From Leptospiraceae bacterium (lineage in GTDB: Bacteria; Spirochaetota; Leptospiria; Leptospirales; Leptospiraceae): DNA of 64,000 nucleotides. Position numbers and translations under genes: made by a program. The stretch is taken from contig JACKPB010000001.1 of assembly GCA_024233875.1 (NCBI GenBank), positions 372,001-436,000 of the forward strand, given 5' to 3'. The notes beneath the pieces were generated by a model. That model ran no database searches, was not told where the DNA came from, and worked only from the letters and a program-made list of their open reading frames with translations. Positions 33,724 to 43,205 of the stretch are shown piece by piece (the first letter of the stretch is position 1; every line of letters starts with the position of its first letter).

Positions 33724-35635
33724 TTTATTTCATTCTCTTAAGAATATAAAGATACGAACAAAACTTTTCATAGCTCTTTTTTTATATAGTTTTTTAATCT
33801 CTATAATCATTGGAATCATACTTTTTAATATTTCCTATGACAAATTTTATAATGTTTTTTTAGATCAGAAACTTTCTTTGGGAAGATCTTTTTCCTGGAT
33901 GATAGAACCGGAGATCTATGCCGGATTCTCCCACCCGGACATGAAAAATGATCCCGATTTTGAAGAGTATCACAATCAGATGAAAAAGATACTCAATGAT
34001 GAATCTGAGATGATCTGGTTTTATGGAGTTTTACTAAATAAAAGAGATAATAAATTGTACTATGCTCTTGAAAGCAAGAATACGATGCATGAAGCCATAC
34101 TAGTAGAAAATACTTTTTTCAGGTTTCTATTATTTGTAAATGATTACAATGAATTAGAAGTTCATTGGAATGATGAAATATATAAAGATAAATTCTCTAT
34201 TGATTCAGAAGGAATCCTATTTTCAATAGAATTGAAATCTGAAAACTGGAAAGGTTTGAAGATCAATGGTATTAAAGTCCTTGATTATTCAGAAAAGAAG
34301 AAATTTATTATTTCAGTCAATAATAAATCAATCGATTCTAAAAATACAATCAGTAAGATAACTCTTTTGGAAAGAAATGATTCAGCCAGGATTCAAACTT
34401 TATTGAGATACATTCCAAAAGGAGAACTACTAAACCTGCCCGGATATGAATTTGTGGAAACTTTTCCTTTTTATGATAAGGTGATGCATTCTATTCAGGC
34501 TTGTAAAATCTATAGATCCTCCGAACTAGAATCCAATGCTTCAGGAAATTTTTTAAATATTATAATTCCACTCAGCGGTTTCAATAACGAATGCAGAGGA
34601 GCGCTGGTTCTTTCTTTATCTCCGGCGATAATCTCTGATTATAAGATTTCAACAATTCGTGCTATCATTGGCATTGCGGTTTTATTTATATTTATGTCGA
34701 TATTTCTTTCTTACATCATATCTGATTTATTTTTATACCCTCTCTATAAACTTACAAATGCTGTGAAGGAACTCTCATCAGGAAATCGTTCGGCTATTGC
34801 ACGGGTGAGATCCGAGGATGAATTTGGGCTTCTTGCTAAAACATTTAATGATCTAGTAGACAATCTGGGTAAGGCATATAGAGAAAATGAGGCTCTGGCA
34901 TTAATAAAAAATGAATTAGAAATTGCTAAACAAATTCAGGAATCTATTCTCCCAAAAGAAATTCCCAATATTCCAGGAATCGAAATCGATGTAATTTATG
35001 AACCTATGGCTATGGTTGGAGGAGATTTTTATGATTTCTCTATGCTATCAAATACGAAATTGGGTGTTATTATTGCTGATGTATCAGGTCATGGTGTTCC
35101 GGCATCTCTAATAGCAGCTATGCTCAAAGTAGCATTTTCTATCCAAAGCTTTGATAGCTTAAGTCCTGCAGAGTTGTTAGAAAATATAAATGCAATAATG
35201 CTGGATAAATGCGGAACTCATTTTATAACTGCGAACTACATTTCATTAGACATCCAAACTAAAGAATTAATTTTAGCAAAAGCCGGACATCCTCCTTTAT
35301 TCATATATTCAGCGAAAACTAAAAAAGTAAAATTTTACATGCCTCCAGGAAGATTGATTGGAGTCTACGATCAATTAAATACTCAAAATATGCGTATCAA
35401 ACTAAAAAAGAAAGACCGTCTAATTCTATTGACTGATGGATTTTTAGAAGTTAGCAATGAGAAAGAGGAATTATTTGGTGAAGAAGAATTCATTCAATTT
35501 TTTGAGGAATTCGGACATCTTCCTTCTATGGTTTTTAAGAATTTACTAATTGAAAAGTTAAAATCCTGGTTGCACCGGGAAGGAGAAATTGAGTTTGAGG
35601 ATGATTTGACTTTAGTATTGATTGATATTCTCTAG
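33704..35635 (+). CDS. Membrane sensor PP2C phosphatase (SpoIIE/RsbU type) with HAMP domain
   Basis: 643 residues. Helix 1 (about 20-40) and helix 2 (about 320-345) enclose an extracytoplasmic sensor region. A HAMP domain follows (about 346-398; L-Y-P-L-Y-K-L-T-N-A-V). The C-terminal PP2C domain (about 430-640) has I-Q-E-S-I-L-P, M-V-G-G-D-F-Y-D-F, I-A-D-V-S-G-H-G-V-P-A and L-T-D-G-F-L-E, which supply the metal-binding Asp residues. Such enzymes dephosphorylate STAS anti-sigma antagonists. It starts 20 bases before the MFS stop codon, a coupled pair. Confidence 0.93.
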   Translation: MKNKIVNLFHSLKNIKIRTKLFIALFLYSFLISIIIGIILFNISYDKFYNVFLDQKLSLGRSFSWMIEPEIYAGFSHPDMKNDPDFEEYHNQMKKILNDESEMIWFYGVLLNKRDNKLYYALESKNTMHEAILVENTFFRFLLFVNDYNELEVHWNDEIYKDKFSIDSEGILFSIELKSENWKGLKINGIKVLDYSEKKKFIISVNNKSIDSKNTISKITLLERNDSARIQTLLRYIPKGELLNLPGYEFVETFPFYDKVMHSIQACKIYRSSELESNASGNFLNIIIPLSGFNNECRGALVLSLSPAIISDYKISTIRAIIGIAVLFIFMSIFLSYIISDLFLYPLYKLTNAVKELSSGNRSAIARVRSEDEFGLLAKTFNDLVDNLGKAYRENEALALIKNELEIAKQIQESILPKEIPNIPGIEIDVIYEPMAMVGGDFYDFSMLSNTKLGVIIADVSGHGVPASLIAAMLKVAFSIQSFDSLSPAELLENINAIMLDKCGTHFITANYISLDIQTKELILAKAGHPPLFIYSAKTKKVKFYMPPGRLIGVYDQLNTQNMRIKLKKKDRLILLTDGFLEVSNEKEELFGEEEFIQFFEEFGHLPSMVFKNLLIEKLKSWLHREGEIEFEDDLTLVLIDIL

Positions 35636-35636
35636 T

Positions 35637-35735
35637 CACCTACAAAAAGACTTGTGAATTTCTTCTTATAGAATGTAGCCATTTCCTGGCTGATTCTTTT
35701 GTGAGTGCTCAAACACTTCTGAAAATGACTATAAT
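35637..35735 (+). repeat. Dispersed intergenic repeat, copy C
   Basis: It fills most of the gap between the converging PP2C and mutS genes. Segments: GACTTGTGAATTTCTTC, GAATGTAGCCATTT, GGCTGATTCTTTTGTGAG, then ACACTTCTGAAAATGACTAT. Its last 60 bases match copy B with one base gap and few mismatches. As it lies between gene ends, a promoter role is unlikely for this copy. Confidence 0.78.
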
Positions 35736-35756
35736 TAGAAGCGTAAATATAAAATA

Positions 35757-38294
35757 TTAATTGTTTGTTTTAGAAATCGTTTTTAGTTCGGAGAGCAATT
35801 CCCACGCTTCCCGGGGAGACAATTCATTCGGATCAATATCATTCAATAGATTTCTAATACGAATCCATTCGGGAGGGCTCACAGGTTGAATAGGAAATAA
35901 GAAATTTTCCTTTGATTCTACTTTGATTTGTTTTTTATTTGATTCCATACTATTCAAAATTTCAGCCGCTCTATCAACTATTGAAGTTGGAATACCGGCT
36001 ATCTTGGCTACATAGATACCAAATGATTTTTTGGCTCTCCCTTTTCTTACTTTTTTTAGAAATATAACTTCACCCTGTTTTTCCTGTGTATCCAGATACA
36101 GATTAAATACACCGTATTCTTTTTCCAGTTCGGTTATTTCATGATAATGAGTAGCAAATAGAGTTTTGGTACGTTTCTCATTATGTGTAACCTTTGAAAG
36201 ATGTTCTACAATTGCCCATGCCAAACTCATACCATCATAGGTAGAAGTTCCCCGCCCAATTTCATCGAATAGGATGAGACTGTCCTCAGTGCGATTGTTT
36301 AAGATTTCAGCAGATTCTTTCATCTCAACATAAAAAGTAGACTCTCCCTTGGTCAGATTGTCTCCGGATCCTATTCTGGTAAATATTCTATCACAAATGG
36401 AAAGCGAAGCTGATTTTGCAGGCACAAATGAGCCCATCTGAAAAAGTATTTGTATGATAGCCAATTGTCGCATAAAGGTAGATTTTCCTGCCATATTCGG
36501 ACCTGTCAATATCGCTATCGCAGAATCTTTTCTATCCAAATAAATTGAGTTTTTTGTAAAAACTTCACCTAAATCCAAATGTGCTTCCACAACAGGATGC
36601 CTGCTGTCTTCTAAAACTAAATTTCCTTCTTTATTGATTTCAGGAAGAACCCAATCATACTCTATTTTACAGGTCACTAATGAGTTATGATAATCTATCC
36701 TTGATATCTCATTGGCTAAAGAGATGAGATCAGATGAAAATTTAATTACTTCCGAAATCATGAGTCCGAATTCTTCTTTTTCAATTTCATCAATGATTTC
36801 ATCTGACTTGAGGATCGTTCTTTCTAATTCTTCCAGCTCGGGTATAGTAAACCTTTCCAAATTGACAAGAGTCTGTTTTTTTAAGTAGGATGAAGGGGCT
36901 GAGGTAGCATCTTTTCTGGACAATTCAATGTAGTATCCAACAACTTTATTGTATTTAATTTTCAGAGTGGAAAGTGAGGTGGATACCTTTTCCCGATTTT
37001 CTAACTCAAGAATCCAATCCTTACCTTTTGATTTCGCTTCTCTTGCCTTATCCAATCTTTCATTGAAATTGTCTTTAATGAATTTGCCGGACCCAAGGAT
37101 AGCCGGTAATTCACCATCATGCAATCTATCTGTTAAGTATTTTTTTAATTTGAGTAGATTGATTTCATTAAAATTGAAATTCAATTCGATAGAATTTAAA
37201 AGATTTTTCATTTCTATAGATATATCTATAGTTTTGATTATGGATTTAAAATCCCTAGGTAATGCTTTGGATGAAATTCTGAACCTGTTGATGATTCTTT
37301 CCAGGTCGACAGTGTCTGAAAGTAAGCTTGATAGCAGATTTAGCTTCGGCTTGTTTTCAAATAGTATCTTTATTGTACTCTGGTGTTTTAAGATTAAGTT
37401 CTCTTCTATTTCGGGAAATAATATTTTATTTTTTAAAAATCGTTTTCCTCCTGATGTTTTACATTTGTTTAGAGTATGGAAAAGTGAATGATTTTTCTCA
37501 TTAGTATTTTGATTTTCAATTAAATCCAGATTTCTAATTGTGTTCGCATCTAATTGTAAGGAGTCATTTCTGGAAATATTTTTAGTATTAGAAAATTCAA
37601 AATTTGAGTCTTTGATAGAATTGAATAAAAATTTCTTAATAATTTCTTTTAAGTTAATTTCATTCAATTCTTCGGGGATAGGTAAGTCTTCAGAATTCAA
37701 TAGAGTAATCAATGCAGATGTATTTATATCCAAATTCTCATAACTAATTATATGTTCTTTGTACACTAGAAATTCAGAAGGTTGAAGTTTTTCGATTAGT
37801 ACCTTCACAGAAGATTTGTCTGAATGAAAATATTCAGAATAGATCATTTCTCCGGTTGAAATGTCTGCAAACATCAAATAGATTTTGTCTGATCGAATTA
37901 GGATTAGACATAAAAAATTATTATCAAATCCTTTCATTAGGTTTTCTTCGATAAGTGTACCCGGACTGATGACCCGTACTACTTCTCTTCGTAGTAGCTT
38001 TGAGCTGGGATCATCCGATTTGATTTGTTCACACATAACGACTTTTCTACCAGCATTTATCAGGCGGGATATGTAGTTGTCTGCCGCATGATAAGGAATC
38101 CCACACATAGGAATTTCATTCTGACGTTTAGTGAGTGCTATGTCTAAAATTCCCGAAGCGATGATAGCATCATCACCAAACATTTCATAAAAATCGCCCA
38201 TGCGAAAGAAGAGAATCGCATCGGGGTGTTTCTCTTTGATTTCGCGGAATTGCCTCATGGCAGGAGTGTTCATGGAGTGTTTAAGGTCTGGCAT
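35757..38294 (-). CDS. mutS: DNA mismatch repair protein MutS
   Basis: 845 residues. The N-terminal mismatch-recognition domain carries F-F-R-M-G-D-F-Y-E-M-F (the Phe-x-Glu wedge). The ABC ATPase at the C terminus has Walker A G-P-N-M-A-G-K-S-T near residue 595, then D-E-I-G-R-G-T-S-T-Y-D-G (Walker B/signature) and T-H-Y-H-E. MutS binds mismatches and recruits MutL. Its first 14 bases overlap the 3' end of trpF; an alternative start at Met8 would remove the overlap. Confidence 0.98.
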   Translation of the reverse strand: MPDLKHSMNTPAMRQFREIKEKHPDAILFFRMGDFYEMFGDDAIIASGILDIALTKRQNEIPMCGIPYHAADNYISRLINAGRKVVMCEQIKSDDPSSKLLRREVVRVISPGTLIEENLMKGFDNNFLCLILIRSDKIYLMFADISTGEMIYSEYFHSDKSSVKVLIEKLQPSEFLVYKEHIISYENLDINTSALITLLNSEDLPIPEELNEINLKEIIKKFLFNSIKDSNFEFSNTKNISRNDSLQLDANTIRNLDLIENQNTNEKNHSLFHTLNKCKTSGGKRFLKNKILFPEIEENLILKHQSTIKILFENKPKLNLLSSLLSDTVDLERIINRFRISSKALPRDFKSIIKTIDISIEMKNLLNSIELNFNFNEINLLKLKKYLTDRLHDGELPAILGSGKFIKDNFNERLDKAREAKSKGKDWILELENREKVSTSLSTLKIKYNKVVGYYIELSRKDATSAPSSYLKKQTLVNLERFTIPELEELERTILKSDEIIDEIEKEEFGLMISEVIKFSSDLISLANEISRIDYHNSLVTCKIEYDWVLPEINKEGNLVLEDSRHPVVEAHLDLGEVFTKNSIYLDRKDSAIAILTGPNMAGKSTFMRQLAIIQILFQMGSFVPAKSASLSICDRIFTRIGSGDNLTKGESTFYVEMKESAEILNNRTEDSLILFDEIGRGTSTYDGMSLAWAIVEHLSKVTHNEKRTKTLFATHYHEITELEKEYGVFNLYLDTQEKQGEVIFLKKVRKGRAKKSFGIYVAKIAGIPTSIVDRAAEILNSMESNKKQIKVESKENFLFPIQPVSPPEWIRIRNLLNDIDPNELSPREAWELLSELKTISKTNN

Positions 38295-38901
38295 TTTTTA
38301 TGAACCTTTGAATCAATGGAATGCTTTTTTCACCGGGGGTCTCCTCGACTCCACTGGCAACATCTAAACCGGGCGGATTCAAGTAATCTACTGCAAGTTT
38401 TACGTTTTCCGGATTGAGCCCACCTGCGAGAAAATAATTTCTTTTGATGCTTTCTACAAATTTCCAGGGAAAAGTGGAACCGGTTCCTCCGCCTTCCTCT
38501 TTGTGAAAGCTATCTAAAATAACCCAATCATCACTGCGGTTCAAATCATTGTCTGAAATAGGTGCACTGACTCCTATCTGAGGTAGAATTTCACCTGAAA
38601 AATCCGGAAAGGAAAGGTCTTCAAGTAAGGGTAAGTATTGAATTGTTTGAAATACTCCTGATTTGTAGATTTTAGTCATTTCATCTTGAGGAGTTTTAAA
38701 GAAAAGAGCTACAAATTGGGTTTGAATTTTTGAATATCTCTTATGCAGTTCATTTATGATTTGTATGGAATCTGATAAATCAATCTTCCTCTTACTCATT
38801 GGTGAAAAATTGAATCCAAGACAATCAATACCATTGTCTACACAAAATTCAGCTACACTCAAAGTTTTGATTCCACAAATTTTGATTCGAATACTTTTCA
38901 T
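38281..38901 (-). CDS. trpF: N-(5'-phosphoribosyl)anthranilate isomerase
   Basis: ATG 38901 gives the typical start M-K-S-I-R-I-K-I-C-G-I-K; a GTG at 38916 is in frame. 206 residues forming a TIM barrel. The catalytic Cys lies in K-I-C-G-I and the catalytic Asp in V-I-L-D-S, followed by G-G-G-T-G-S-T-F-P-W. It catalyses the third step of tryptophan synthesis. No other trp gene is nearby; it is instead linked to mutS by a short overlap. Confidence 0.95.
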   Translation of the reverse strand: MKSIRIKICGIKTLSVAEFCVDNGIDCLGFNFSPMSKRKIDLSDSIQIINELHKRYSKIQTQFVALFFKTPQDEMTKIYKSGVFQTIQYLPLLEDLSFPDFSGEILPQIGVSAPISDNDLNRSDDWVILDSFHKEEGGGTGSTFPWKFVESIKRNYFLAGGLNPENVKLAVDYLNPPGLDVASGVEETPGEKSIPLIQRFIKNARP

Positions 38902-38931
38902 GGAGAAAAAAATCACCTTCGTTTAGAATAC

Positions 38932-39025
38932 ATCATCATTTTCAAAAGTATTTGCCGGTTCACTGAAGAATCTGCTTTAAAATGGCTAAATACCTCAGGA
39001 AGAAATACACAAGTATTTCTGAATA
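38932..39025 (-). repeat. Dispersed intergenic repeat, copy D
   Basis: On the minus strand: TTCAGAAATACTTGTGTATT, TCTTCCTGAGGTATTTAGCC, ATTTTAAAGCAGATTCTTCA, GTGAACCGGCAAATACTTTT and GAAAATGATG. The first segment contains the dyad AGAAATAC-TTGT-GTATTTCT (39001-39020). It ends just before the trpF start region, so here it may carry promoter or leader sequence. Confidence 0.8.
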
Positions 39026-39060
39026 AAAATATATATGTCTTTCCATTTTTTGAAAGAGGA

Positions 39061-39097
39061 AATCTTAATATATATTTTTTTAAAAAAAATTAAGATT
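39061..39097. repeat. AT-rich palindrome
   Basis: AATCTTAAT (39061-39069) is the exact complement of 39089-39097, and the centre (seven Ts followed by an A run) continues the symmetry. It lies 36 bases before the next gene start; it could be a cruciform-prone site, operator or terminator for the other strand. Confidence 0.6.
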
Positions 39098-39132
39098 GGA
39101 CTGAATAGGATTGTGGATAGATATTTTGGGAT

Positions 39133-39504
39133 ATGAAGATGAGAGCCAATGCAATGATCTATCCAATCATTTTCTATTTGCTCTGTGGTGGTTTGCAGCT
39201 TCAGTCCCGAAGGGGAGGGGAGATGGAAAATTGTAAGGGCAAAGATTGTGTGAAAATGAAAAAGGAATCACCCAAACCTAAGAAAGCTAAAGCTCAACCT
39301 AAAAAACAGGAAAAATTTGATTTGGAGACTTTGAAAATTCGGGAGGAAAATTCTCTTCCCGCAAGCGATATGAAAATGCTATTCAAAGAAAAAATTAGAG
39401 AGAAAAGACATTCCGAATTCAATTCTCTTACCAAAGAAAAGATCAGGGCAAAAGAAGAAAAAGTCATCCATTCGAAGAATGAGTCGATAGGAAATGAAGA
39501 TTAA
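39133..39504 (+). CDS. Small basic exported protein of unknown function
   Basis: 123 residues: a hydrophobic N terminus (about 8-22) that may be a signal peptide or anchor, then a Lys/Glu/Arg-rich, low-complexity body with Lys-Pro-Lys repeats around residues 45-60. No family recognised. It converges on the M48 peptidase gene, with a shared hairpin terminator between them. Confidence 0.6.
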   Translation: MKMRANAMIYPIIFYLLCGGLQLQSRRGGEMENCKGKDCVKMKKESPKPKKAKAQPKKQEKFDLETLKIREENSLPASDMKMLFKEKIREKRHSEFNSLTKEKIRAKEEKVIHSKNESIGNED

Positions 39505-39528
39505 AAGAAACCCAAGCTAGGGTTTCTT
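39505..39528. terminator. Bidirectional hairpin terminator between convergent genes
   Basis: AAGAAACCC (39505-39513) pairs perfectly with GGGTTTCTT (39520-39528), loop AAGCTA. On the minus strand the stem runs into CTTTT. It overlaps the stop codon of the M48 gene. Confidence 0.75.
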
Positions 39529-40431
39529 ATTCCCTTTGGTATTTACTTTTTTCTCTTCCGGTTTTGGGGCAGGTTTTTCCGCCTCGGGATTAGCAGTTTC
39601 GACAGTTTCAACTTTAGGGTTTCTTGATTCAAAAGCTTTTAATTTTTCCTGAAACCTTTCTTTGTTGTCCTTTCCGCCTTTTGCCAGACCATTCTCAGCT
39701 ATGAAGTTCTCTAGTTCTTTGATTCGATCTGCGGTTGGAGGGTGAGTTTTTAAAACTGTTTCGTTGTGTTGGGATTTATCCAATTTTACAAGGAGATTTG
39801 ATGCGGCTTTTGTATTGTATCCTGCTTGAGCCATTAGAAATATCCCGGCTTTATCAGATTCGATTTCCTGTTCTTTTTTTCTTCCTGATTCAAAGAACTG
39901 GTCTAGCATTCCATCAACTGCGGTTTTGGTAAGAGAGCTAACCAGGTTTCCACCCGGAGCCATGACTGAACCCAGGATATCTAAGAAGGAACTTCCCTGT
40001 TCATCAAACTTTCCGGAATGCATTAAGGTCACGTGACTCAATTCGTGGGACAAAATCGAAGCAAGTTCAGCCTCTGACTCCATCATTTCTATGGATCCCC
40101 TGGTGATCATCACATATCCACCGGGACAGGCAAACGCATTCACTTCCTCTGTATTCAGAACTCCAAAACGAAAATCAAGTTCTTGTCTGGAGGAGTAGGC
40201 TGCCATAGATTTACCAATCAGATTGATATATCTTGTAAATTCTTCATCTTGAACCATCCCATACTTCTTTGCCAGTCTACCTGCTAAAGCTCTTCCAACT
40301 TCTACTTCTTTCTTGACTGCTGGATCAACAGGCAATTCCTTTGTTTCTCCGGATGATTTGCACGAGAAGACAAAGGAAATAACTGAGAGCACATATACAA
40401 TGATTCGTGTTTGTGGAAAATAAATTTGCAC
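39517..40431 (-). CDS. M48-family zinc metalloprotease, probable lipoprotein
   Basis: 304 residues. The N terminus is a signal peptide with a relaxed spirochaetal lipobox (F-V-F-S-C, Cys24). The protease domain has the zinc motif H-E-L-S-H and the downstream glutamate in E-S-D-K-A-G. A Pro/Glu/Lys-rich tail (about 265-304) follows. Members such as LoiP and BepA degrade misfolded envelope proteins. The short SH3 gene is 21 bases upstream on the same strand. Confidence 0.92.
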   Translation of the reverse strand: MQIYFPQTRIIVYVLSVISFVFSCKSSGETKELPVDPAVKKEVEVGRALAGRLAKKYGMVQDEEFTRYINLIGKSMAAYSSRQELDFRFGVLNTEEVNAFACPGGYVMITRGSIEMMESEAELASILSHELSHVTLMHSGKFDEQGSSFLDILGSVMAPGGNLVSSLTKTAVDGMLDQFFESGRKKEQEIESDKAGIFLMAQAGYNTKAASNLLVKLDKSQHNETVLKTHPPTADRIKELENFIAENGLAKGGKDNKERFQEKLKAFESRNPKVETVETANPEAEKPAPKPEEKKVNTKGNKKP

Positions 40432-40452
40432 TTTGGACCCTTGAGTTTATCT

Positions 40453-40911
40453 TTATTTTTGAAATTCTTCTAAATCTGCTTCATTGATTTCAATCTTCTC
40501 TAACCAGGAGATAGCTTCCATATCATAGTCAGCTGCACCACCTCTGGTACGAAGATTTTGGGATTCACTATATCCTCTAGCCGCCGCAGTTTGAGTAAAT
40601 GCTGATGCTCTGGCTCTTGCTTTCACTGAAGTGGATTTGTCAATTTCTGCACCAAAACTAACTTTTTTGGATGGGGGTTTGTCAGAAAGAAAAAGCTTGT
40701 TTACCCAACCATCTTTTCCATCATAGGAGACTTGAATAAACATATCTTTTTCTCCAGTTTTTGTGACAACTGAGCCTTTGGGTAGCAATGTCCCTTTAGC
40801 ATTGGCTGCAGGTTTGTCCAAAAGTTGAGCAACCGGACTCTGAACATACATCGGTGCAGAGAACAATTGAGTTCCGAACAGTAGGATTGTTATGCTTAGT
40901 AATTTTTTCAT
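40453..40911 (-). CDS. Exported SH3-domain protein
   Basis: 152 residues: a signal peptide ending near F-S-A, then one bacterial SH3 domain (about 22-77; P-V-A-Q-L-L-D-K-P, K-G-S-V-V, D-G-K-D-G-W-V-N-K-L-F-L) and a helical, Ala/Arg-rich C-terminal third. SH3 domains bind peptidoglycan or proteins in the periplasm. It lies 21 bases before the M48 protease gene, so the two are likely co-expressed. Confidence 0.88.
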   Translation of the reverse strand: MKKLLSITILLFGTQLFSAPMYVQSPVAQLLDKPAANAKGTLLPKGSVVTKTGEKDMFIQVSYDGKDGWVNKLFLSDKPPSKKVSFGAEIDKSTSVKARARASAFTQTAAARGYSESQNLRTRGGAADYDMEAISWLEKIEINEADLEEFQK

Positions 40912-41010
40912 TAGAATCTCCTTTTTTAAATCAATACTTATATTTGGGTCCTGAGTAATTAGACGGTATCTTGCATTGCTTTGCCATCATTTAAAACAAA
41001 CCGGTCCCAT

Positions 41011-43197
41011 TTATTTATGTGTCCTGGTAAACACTCCATCCCAACTTTCATCAGGAGGATTGGCTAGATAAAACTGACATCGATCGATAAGCATAGTAGC
41101 TGCTTTGTCTTTCTTTCCTTTAGCGTTGATCGCTTCTTCAAATCTACTGATTGCATTTTTCCACTCTCGTTTCAAATACAATTTGAATCCTTCTTCATAT
41201 AGAGCTGATGATTCTAAAACTTTCGGATCTGTTTGACCTCTACGGGAGATCAATTCATACAATTTCACCGGTTCATTTTTACCTTTTACTCTCACTGCAT
41301 CCATTTCTCTGGTAAACATCCGTTCTTTTATTAAATTATTTGTATTTTCAGAGATAAGGATACTCACTCCATAATCCTTTCCGGCGGCTTCCAGTCGTGC
41401 AGCCAGGTTGACGGTATCACCCATCATTGTATAGGATGCTAGATTGTCAGTTCCCATGAATCCTACTTTTGCAAGTCCGGTATTCAATCCGATCCTAACG
41501 TTCATTTCCTGTGCATCTTTAATGTAAAGGTTGTTGGCTGTCCAATATTTCTTGAGATCTTCCAGTTTGTCTATCATATCTAAGGAAGCTATTGCCGCTT
41601 CATAAAAATGTTCTTTTCTTACGATAGGTGCACCAAAAATTCCCACAACAGCATCCCCGATGTACTTATCAAGGGTACCCTTATTTTCTTTTAGAATTAT
41701 GGTCATTGCTGAGAGGTATTCATTCAAAAGAGCTGCAAGATCTTTGGAGTTCAATTGCTCGGAAATATTTGAGAATCCGGCCACATCGGAAAAGAAAGCG
41801 GTGATTTGCATTTCTCCCCCTCTTTTGAGAGCTTCGAGGTCATTGAGGGCTTCGCTTACAATCGTAGGATCCACCATGTTTGAGAGGACTTTACTGTATT
41901 TTCTCTTTTCAGCACCTTCTGTCAAAGTAAGGTAAGCCAGGGAACCAAAGAACCCGATAGGATAACCGATTAAAAACTCTCCCAATGGTAAATGAATGTC
42001 AAATCTGAAAATTAAAAAGGAAAGTATCGGATAAATGAAAAGAATTGCTGTGGGTATGCCTATTCTAAGATTTACGTGGTTTGAGAAGAGTCCAATATAG
42101 ACTGTAGAAGGAACCAAAATCAGGAGAATGAGAAATCCAAGCCAGGAAGGTGACATTTTAAGAATGTGATTTTCCATCAAATTGGAATAAAACACAGCGT
42201 GAAAAGTATATCCGGGTCGGTCCCCATAGGGAGTCAATCTTGTATCATAAGTAGACGCTGCAGAGGTACCAATGATGACTACTTTGTCTCTGAAGGTGTC
42301 GGGTGGAACCTTTAGCTCCGAAATATCACTCACTTCTCCCTGTTCAATCGCACGGATCGAGTCGATCACTCCGGAAATCGAGTAACGTGGCATATTGTCC
42401 AATGTCTTCTGATCGTAGTAGTGAAGTCGAAACATTCCATTTTCCTCTACCGGAACGGACAGAGAAGTATCTTGTGATTTTATGATTATTTTGCTTCCAT
42501 TTGAGGAAGTAGATTCTATTCCGTGCTGAGAATCATATCCCCGAAAGGCGAGAGACGGGATCAAAAGGTCTCGATATTTGAAGAAGAGACTTCCCCGTCT
42601 GGCAACACCATCATTGTCAGGAGTGTAGGTTACCGCATGAATGGATGGGGTGATCTGACCGAGGATGGTGGCAGGATGGAGGAGAACATTGTATGTTTTT
42701 AAATCCAAATCCTGAAAGTTTTCTACCTGAATTGCCTTGTTTAAAATATTTTCGGGAACACCTTCTTCGTAGGCTTTGTCTTCTTCAGGGCTCAGATCTT
42801 CTTTGTTGAGATTCACTGCGTGGGATACATTTCCTAATTCTGCTGTGGCTTCTATCAGAGGAAGATCAAATTCGGATTGTTCAAAAAACATTATATCAAA
42901 CATGATTAGTTTGGGATTTCCGGCTGCAATGTATTCGAGAATAGGTCTGTAAACACTTCGTTTCCAGGGCCAGCTTCCAAACAAAGGTGTACTTGCATAA
43001 GCACTAAGAGCAGTCTCATCAATATCAACAATTGCTAATTTGTCTGTAAAAGGATGGGCTGGATTTGAATATCTAAAACGAAAATCCAGTGATTTGTCTT
43101 CAAGAAAAGTGATTGTTCCTAAACTTTTTAAACCCAATGTAAATAGTAGGGGTACAATACTTAGAACAACAGCCCACTGGACTTTTGATAGTTTCAT
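41011..43197 (-). CDS. Adenylate/guanylate cyclase with CHASE2 sensor domain
   Basis: 728 residues. A membrane helix at the N terminus precedes a periplasmic CHASE2 domain (about 30-335; D-K-L-A-I-V-D-I-D-E and V-V-I-I-G-T-S-A-A-S). About three membrane helices follow (345-425), then the class III cyclase domain (about 455-640): F-F-S-D-V-A-G-F-S and K-Y-I-G-D-A-V-V-G-I-F-G-A-P, with the two metal-binding Asp residues. A C-terminal TPR-like helical end completes it. It converts ATP or GTP into a cyclic nucleotide in response to an external signal. It follows the FadL-like gene by eight bases. Confidence 0.95.
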   Translation of the reverse strand: MKLSKVQWAVVLSIVPLLFTLGLKSLGTITFLEDKSLDFRFRYSNPAHPFTDKLAIVDIDETALSAYASTPLFGSWPWKRSVYRPILEYIAAGNPKLIMFDIMFFEQSEFDLPLIEATAELGNVSHAVNLNKEDLSPEEDKAYEEGVPENILNKAIQVENFQDLDLKTYNVLLHPATILGQITPSIHAVTYTPDNDGVARRGSLFFKYRDLLIPSLAFRGYDSQHGIESTSSNGSKIIIKSQDTSLSVPVEENGMFRLHYYDQKTLDNMPRYSISGVIDSIRAIEQGEVSDISELKVPPDTFRDKVVIIGTSAASTYDTRLTPYGDRPGYTFHAVFYSNLMENHILKMSPSWLGFLILLILVPSTVYIGLFSNHVNLRIGIPTAILFIYPILSFLIFRFDIHLPLGEFLIGYPIGFFGSLAYLTLTEGAEKRKYSKVLSNMVDPTIVSEALNDLEALKRGGEMQITAFFSDVAGFSNISEQLNSKDLAALLNEYLSAMTIILKENKGTLDKYIGDAVVGIFGAPIVRKEHFYEAAIASLDMIDKLEDLKKYWTANNLYIKDAQEMNVRIGLNTGLAKVGFMGTDNLASYTMMGDTVNLAARLEAAGKDYGVSILISENTNNLIKERMFTREMDAVRVKGKNEPVKLYELISRRGQTDPKVLESSALYEEGFKLYLKREWKNAISRFEEAINAKGKKDKAATMLIDRCQFYLANPPDESWDGVFTRTHK

Positions 43198-43205
43198 TAA
43201 ATCTC

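Noticed and set aside
38281..38294. mutS/trpF overlap as a true fusion or frameshift
   Set aside because: Both proteins are complete and the 14-base overlap can be explained by a later mutS start (Met8).
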